NCBI GenBank assembly: GCA_027485365.1
Contig: JAIXRD010000192.1
Coordinates: 1 to 10,343 of the forward strand
DNA: 10,343 nucleotides
Direction of reading: 5' to 3'
From: Cryomorphaceae bacterium
GTDB taxonomy: Bacteria; Bacteroidota; Bacteroidia; Flavobacteriales_D; Crocinitomicaceae
In this document: piece by piece, positions 7,292 through 10,343 of the stretch
Numbering within the stretch: position 1 is the first letter of the stretch
Layout of the letters: each line of letters starts with the position of its first letter
The notes under the pieces: generated by a model
Told to the model about the DNA's origin: nothing
The model's database searches: none
What the model saw: only the letters and a program-made list of their open reading frames with translations
Made by a program: the position numbers and the translations under genes

Positions 7292-8998
7292 TTATTCAGG
7301 GGAAAATGGATTACTGCCAGAAACACGCTGTAATTCGTGTCCTTTTCTGAACATTTTTTGCGTTATTGGTTTCCCATTGCTACCATAAACAATAAATAAT
7401 CCATCTTTCAACCCGTTCTTGTAATGGATTTCATTCATTTTATTTCCTCGTCGATCATTTTGATAAAATTCCCCATGGAGCAGTCCGTTTTTAAATGTTG
7501 AAACCACTGCGGGCACAACGCCTCCTGGATAAAAATTAATCCACTTACCAACCTTCTTTCCTAAATGATATTTTCCCGACTCTTTAATTGCAAAATCAAG
7601 CTGAGAATATGCTTTATAAACCCCGTGCTCTACGCTTTGTTTTTCTTTAAATCCCAAGGCAACGACGTCTTGTGACGCATTTTTTAGCGTTTTAACCTTG
7701 TAAGACACCTCTTCTTTTTTCCTTCCATTGTTATAGAATTCGGTCCATTTCCCTGTCTTATTACCTTGCTTATAGCGCCCAAACAACAGTAATTTCCCTT
7801 CGGGACTAAACGAATACCATGCCCCATGAAGTTTCCCCTCCTTATAGAAGGACGTGTTCTTAACCCTCCCGTTTGGCCAAAAATTCTTCCATTCCCCTTG
7901 TTCTTTCCCTCTATCATACGCCCCTTGAAGCAAGATTGTCCCGTCTTCATACCATGTCTGCCAAAGACCTTGTTTCAAATCGGATTCATATTTCCCTTTT
8001 TTAAAGGGCGTACCATCCTTGTAATAATAATTCCACTCACCCGACTTTAATCCGTTATCAAACGATGCAGTATAAGAAAGTTCCCCAGAGGAATAATAAT
8101 ATGTCCAAACACCTTGTTGCAAATTAGACTTAAACATTCCCTTCATGTCTTCACCACCGTCCAATCTTCTCCAAATCCAAGTTCCTTCTTTTTTACCCAA
8201 TTGATAAGTTCCTTCCGTTTGCAATACCCCGTTTTCAAAATACACTTGATAGGAACCGTCTAACGAATCTTGGATGAAACTTTGCTGTTTTTCGATGTTC
8301 CCATTCGGGAAATAGAACAGCCATTTACCCTGTTTTTTACCTCCCAAAAACGCACCTTCAATCGATGGTCTTCCCGATGCCAGTAATTCTATAAAGGGTC
8401 CATCTCTTAATCCATTATTAAACGTATATGATTCTTTAAGTCCGCCATACGTATAATATGTGTTCACCTGTCCTTTCCCGGAAACAACCGTTTGAGTGTG
8501 CAACGAATCATTCTCAAAATAATCCAACAAATACGTTGTGTCATTCCTAACTAATTCTGTTTTCCATCTTGAAGCATCTGAATAGTAATAATTCCACAAA
8601 CCCTCAGGAGAGCCTAATTGATAATTACCTTGAATTAGCAGAATGCCTTTTTCATTGTATTCTTTAAAGGTAGAATCCGGCACATTAAACTGAGCAAAAT
8701 ACTGTTGTTTAATTTGTTTGTTGGGAAAGTACGTGGTTTGTTTACCGTGCATTCGGTTGCGATAAAAAAACCGCTCCTCTTCAATCGAACCGTCAAGCGC
8801 ATAGAAGGTCCATTTTCCGTGTTTTTCCGTGGTTTTTGGGTTGATTTCATCCAAATAATAACATCCTGTAGAATGAATTCTTTTGTTATTAGCATCCCAA
8901 AACACTTTTACTTTGGGACCCAAATTTTCAGGTAAAACCTTTTGAGAATGTAAGGTTTGGCTCAGGAACACAAGAAAAAAGAGCCACAAATACTTCAT
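7292..8998 (-). CDS. Secreted MORN-type (MORN_2) repeat protein, about 20 repeats
   Basis: About 568 residues from ATG 8998. An in-frame ATG at 9025 would add nine residues ahead of the signal peptide, and I prefer 8998 because MKYLWLFFLVFLSQTLHSQ is then a normal Sec signal. After a short linker the protein is a continuous array of about 20 repeats with the pattern G-x-W-x-x-(aromatic)-(aromatic)-x-x-(D/N)-G, then a strand ending in a glycine and a turn. This is the MORN_2 repeat found in YwqK-like proteins. There is no enzyme motif and no T9SS domain. Automated pipelines often label such proteins antitoxins, but with a signal peptide and no toxin partner this one is better seen as an envelope repeat or scaffold protein. 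It is downstream of, and probably co-transcribed with, the LysE-type gene. Its stop codon is 3 bases from that of rnr. Confidence 0.9.
   Translation of the reverse strand: MKYLWLFFLVFLSQTLHSQKVLPENLGPKVKVFWDANNKRIHSTGCYYLDEINPKTTEKHGKWTFYALDGSIEEERFFYRNRMHGKQTTYFPNKQIKQQYFAQFNVPDSTFKEYNEKGILLIQGNYQLGSPEGLWNYYYSDASRWKTELVRNDTTYLLDYFENDSLHTQTVVSGKGQVNTYYTYGGLKESYTFNNGLRDGPFIELLASGRPSIEGAFLGGKKQGKWLFYFPNGNIEKQQSFIQDSLDGSYQVYFENGVLQTEGTYQLGKKEGTWIWRRLDGGEDMKGMFKSNLQQGVWTYYYSSGELSYTASFDNGLKSGEWNYYYKDGTPFKKGKYESDLKQGLWQTWYEDGTILLQGAYDRGKEQGEWKNFWPNGRVKNTSFYKEGKLHGAWYSFSPEGKLLLFGRYKQGNKTGKWTEFYNNGRKKEEVSYKVKTLKNASQDVVALGFKEKQSVEHGVYKAYSQLDFAIKESGKYHLGKKVGKWINFYPGGVVPAVVSTFKNGLLHGEFYQNDRRGNKMNEIHYKNGLKDGLFIVYGSNGKPITQKMFRKGHELQRVSGSNPFSPE
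7333..8821 (-). repeat. Array of 24-residue (72-bp) MORN-type coding repeats
   Basis: Counting residues from the upstream ATG at 9025, the conserved repeat glycine falls at 70, 94, 142, 185, 209, 233, 257, 281, 305, 329, 353, 377, 401, 425, 468, 493, 518 and 542. From 185 to 425 the spacing is exactly 24 residues ten times in a row. Degenerate units without the glycine occupy the gap 94-142 and probably the two 43-residue gaps (142-185 and 425-468). The units are divergent in DNA sequence, so the repeat is conserved in protein register rather than as a recent tandem duplication. Confidence 0.85.
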
Positions 8999-9032
8999 AA
9001 AAACAAAACGGAGAGGCTTATACATGTTACAT

Positions 9033-9698
9033 CTATATTAACTGCCGAAGGATTAGGAAAACACCAGTGCCAGAAAAAATAACGCCAATAAGTAAATTCA
9101 GGGCTTTCAATAAATTAACGGTGACTAATGGTTTTAGTTTGTTTGCTACATATGCCTTCAAACAATCGATCCCAAAAAAGGTAATTAATATAATCGCTAA
9201 ATAAATTGAAATATGTATATCGCTTTCATATTTAGCAACTAAATCGAATCCTTTTGCTATGATAGCCAACCAATAAATCACGACGCCTGGATTAAGTAAG
9301 TTTAAAGTAAAGCCTTTGAGAACCAGCATTGTATTGTCCTTTTTTCTTTTGGGTTTAACTTGTTGTTCCGGTAAATCTATCAACTCTCGATCTAAATCAA
9401 TTGGAGCCAAGCGTACCTTTTTAAAAAACAGATTATATACTCCAAATGCCATAAATAAGGAGCCTCCTAAAATGCTCAGTGCTAAGTTATTCTTAACATC
9501 TCCAAGCCCTTTTAATTGATAAGCAAAAAACAAGGAGATGACGATATAAAACAAATCGCTCAACAAAACACCCAAGTCAAAAATCAAGGCCGATTTGAAT
9601 CCTTTTGTAATGCTAATCTCTAACAAAACAAAAAACACAGGACCAATCATAATACTCAACAGAAATCCTATTCCGATGGCTTGGAAAACATACTCCAT
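9033..9698 (-). CDS. LysE-family transporter
   Basis: A 221-residue inner-membrane protein of the LysE/RhtB superfamily, whose members export amino acids and other small solutes. About six hydrophobic segments are visible (roughly residues 5-27, 37-60, 70-93, 124-147, 162-180 and 198-217). Family marks are IGPVFFVLLEISITKGF (18-34) in the first segment and loop, and GFTLNLLNPGVVIYW (129-143) in the fourth. A charged cytoplasmic-type loop (PKRKKD) separates segments three and four. The substrate cannot be told. The frame stays open upstream to a TTG at 9716, but ATG 9698 fits the family better and the TTG lies just upstream of a promoter box. The MORN gene starts 7 or 34 bases after its stop codon, depending on the start chosen, so they probably form an operon. 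Confidence 0.88.
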   Translation of the reverse strand: MEYVFQAIGIGFLLSIMIGPVFFVLLEISITKGFKSALIFDLGVLLSDLFYIVISLFFAYQLKGLGDVKNNLALSILGGSLFMAFGVYNLFFKKVRLAPIDLDRELIDLPEQQVKPKRKKDNTMLVLKGFTLNLLNPGVVIYWLAIIAKGFDLVAKYESDIHISIYLAIILITFFGIDCLKAYVANKLKPLVTVNLLKALNLLIGVIFSGTGVFLILRQLI

Positions 9699-9703
9699 AT
9701 CTA

Positions 9704-9711
9704 CAAAAATA
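9704..9711 (-). promoter_or_regulatory. Bacteroidota -7 promoter box directly before the LysE-type gene
   Basis: On the minus strand this reads TATTTTTG, an exact TAnnTTTG element, with only TAGAT between it and the ATG at 9698. If used, the transcript would start at or next to the start codon. No TTG is found at -33 and the region is AT-rich, so chance occurrence is possible. Confidence 0.4.
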
Positions 9712-9773
9712 ATCAAAAGGTTCGGGTATGGTTAAATCTATTAGGCGCAATGAAATAAAAGTGGAATAATCCT

Positions 9774-9781
9774 TATCTTTG
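9774..9781 (+). promoter_or_regulatory. Bacteroidota -7 promoter box for the small acidic protein
   Basis: TATCTTTG is an exact TAnnTTTG element 18 bases before the ATG at 9800, a spacing close to that seen at the other rightward genes here. The -33 TTG is not evident. The same octamer precedes the T9SS gene at 336. Confidence 0.6.
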
Positions 9782-9799
9782 CGTAATTAAATCAGATCC

Positions 9800-10159
9800 A
9801 TGAGAACGAAATTGGCCAATGATAAGCTAGATGCTATTATTAAAATGGTAGAAAAAGAGGGTGTAAACGCCCCAAAATTAATTGATGAATTAAAGTCACT
9901 ACGGGTTAAGGCCTTAGAAGAGAAAGATCCTTTAGTAGTAAAAGTACTTCGGTTAACGTATGAGTATTTAGGTGAAAATGAATCTTTTGGCGTTGAAGGG
10001 CAATTTGAAGAAGACGAAGAGGGCAATGAATATCCTTTAGAAATTGATGAGAAAGACAACTTACTATACCTGTTGTCATTACTTCAAAATGCAGAACAAA
10101 AAGTAAATCGGGAAGAATTAAAAGATTACCGAGATGCCTTAAAATCAGAATTATATTAA
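9800..10159 (+). CDS. Small acidic conserved protein of unknown function
   Basis: A 119-residue soluble protein without signal peptide or membrane segment. The N-terminal half is helical and charged (KLIDELKSLRVKALEEKDP, then VVKVLRLTYEYLGENESF). The middle is an acidic linker (EEDEEGNEYPLEIDEKD). The C-terminal half is again helical and ends NREELKDYRDALKSELY. From memory it resembles small uncharacterised proteins of Flavobacteriia that share the LKxLRxxALExxDPxxxKVxRLTYEyL pattern and a closing ELxxYRDAL helix. No function is known to me. The helical halves could support protein-protein contact. It has its own promoter box and a strong terminator 80 bases downstream, so it is probably a single-gene transcript. 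That it is a real gene is well supported by codon content and flanking signals. Confidence 0.85.
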   Translation: MRTKLANDKLDAIIKMVEKEGVNAPKLIDELKSLRVKALEEKDPLVVKVLRLTYEYLGENESFGVEGQFEEDEEGNEYPLEIDEKDNLLYLLSLLQNAEQKVNREELKDYRDALKSELY

Positions 10160-10239
10160 TCTAGAGGCAACGTGTCTTAACACTTTTACGTCCTTAATAT
10201 ACTCATAGGCGTAAGCTTAGATTTATTTAACTTGCAGAG

Positions 10240-10271
10240 AAAGCCGAAAAACCACCTTTTTCGGCTTTTTT
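10240..10271 (+). terminator. Strong Rho-independent terminator, probably bidirectional
   Basis: AAAGCCGAAAAA pairs perfectly with TTTTTCGGCTTT (10240-10251 with 10257-10268) around a CCACC loop, and TTTATTT follows. It ends the transcript of the small acidic protein. The A run on its left and the possible leftward gene on its right suggest that it may serve both strands. Confidence 0.9.
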
Positions 10272-10273
10272 AT

Positions 10274-10342
10274 TTAACAATACCCGCAATACTTAGCGGT
10301 TGCCGTATGAGTAAAAGGGATGCTTTCATCAAATATTTGTGT
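10274..10342 (-). CDS. Possible 3' end of a leftward gene cut by the window edge
   Basis: Reading leftward from the right edge, one frame is open for 22 codons and ends in TAA at 10276-10274, two bases before the terminator hairpin. The decoded tail is TQIFDESIPFTHTATAKYCGYC. Placement against a two-sided terminator and a plausible residue mix favour a real gene end. A second minus-strand frame is also open to the edge and ends in TAA at 10272-10270, and a short rightward frame begins with ATG at 10307. So the call is tentative and no family can be named. Confidence 0.35.
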   Translation of the reverse strand, partial: TQIFDESIPFTHTATAKYCGYC

Positions 10343-10343
10343 A

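Noticed and set aside
7684..7950. Overlapping leftward and rightward open frames inside the MORN gene
   Set aside because: Low-complexity shadows of the repeat coding sequence; no start signals or recognisable family.
7292..8998. Toxin-antitoxin interpretation of the MORN_2 repeat protein
   Set aside because: It is a secreted protein of over 560 residues with no toxin-like neighbour; the label would rest only on repeat similarity to YwqK.
9699..9716. Six-residue upstream extension of the LysE-type gene from a TTG codon
   Set aside because: The extension crosses the TATTTTTG promoter box and is not needed for the first membrane segment. ATG 9698 is the better start.
9787..10059. Leftward open frame of 90 codons, serine-rich
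   Set aside because: It is antisense to the small acidic protein. Its serine and phenylalanine richness is the mirror of GAA/GAT-rich sense codons.
10172..10187. Small hairpin GTGT-CTTA-ACAC followed by TTTT after the acidic protein gene
   Set aside because: A four-pair AT-containing stem is too weak to call a terminator, and a 12-pair terminator lies downstream.
10307..10343. Rightward frame beginning with ATG at 10307 and running off the window
   Set aside because: Only 12 codons are visible, with no TAnnTTTG box upstream. The competing leftward frame next to the terminator is a better fit, though this cannot be excluded.

Overview
The window looks like chromosomal DNA of a Bacteroidota bacterium, most likely of the Flavobacteriales (inference). 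The evidence is two secreted proteins with type IX secretion (T9SS) C-terminal sorting domains, an Omp28-type lipoprotein, a DUF6029-like outer-membrane protein, AT-rich and mostly Shine-Dalgarno-poor gene starts, and several exact TAnnTTTG promoter elements, the -7 box of the Bacteroidota housekeeping sigma factor. No mobile element, tRNA, rRNA, CRISPR array or phage gene was seen. Coding density is very high and no gene-free stretch exceeds 300 bases.

Left part (1-2057). A gene cut by the left edge reads leftward. It is divergent from a small T9SS-exported protein (336-1079) that ends in a strong hairpin terminator. Converging on that terminator is a leftward operon (4233 to 1125) of three genes: a TlpA-type periplasmic thioredoxin, a DUF6029-like outer-membrane barrel protein, and an Omp28-like lipoprotein that also has a thioredoxin-type CxxC. 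The first two overlap and the last two are 3 bases apart. A CVGGVC pair near the end of the barrel suggests a link to the two thioredoxin-fold neighbours. This operon is the best candidate for an undescribed functional unit.

Middle (4234-7291). A divergent promoter region carries a textbook TTG-N19-TAACTTTG promoter. It drives a second T9SS cargo protein, followed 11 bases later by the gene for exoribonuclease RNase R, so a secreted surface protein and a cytoplasmic RNA-decay enzyme appear to share a transcript.

Right part (7292-10343). Convergent with rnr, and only 3 bases from its stop codon, is a leftward pair: a LysE-family membrane exporter and a large secreted MORN-type repeat protein. 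The repeat protein has an exact 24-residue period over its central part. Divergent from the pair is a small acidic conserved protein of unknown function, followed by a strong terminator. The last 70 bases may hold the 3' end of another leftward gene.

Most of the genes serve the cell envelope: secretion, surface proteins, periplasmic redox chemistry and export. RNase R and the small acidic protein are the cytoplasmic exceptions.
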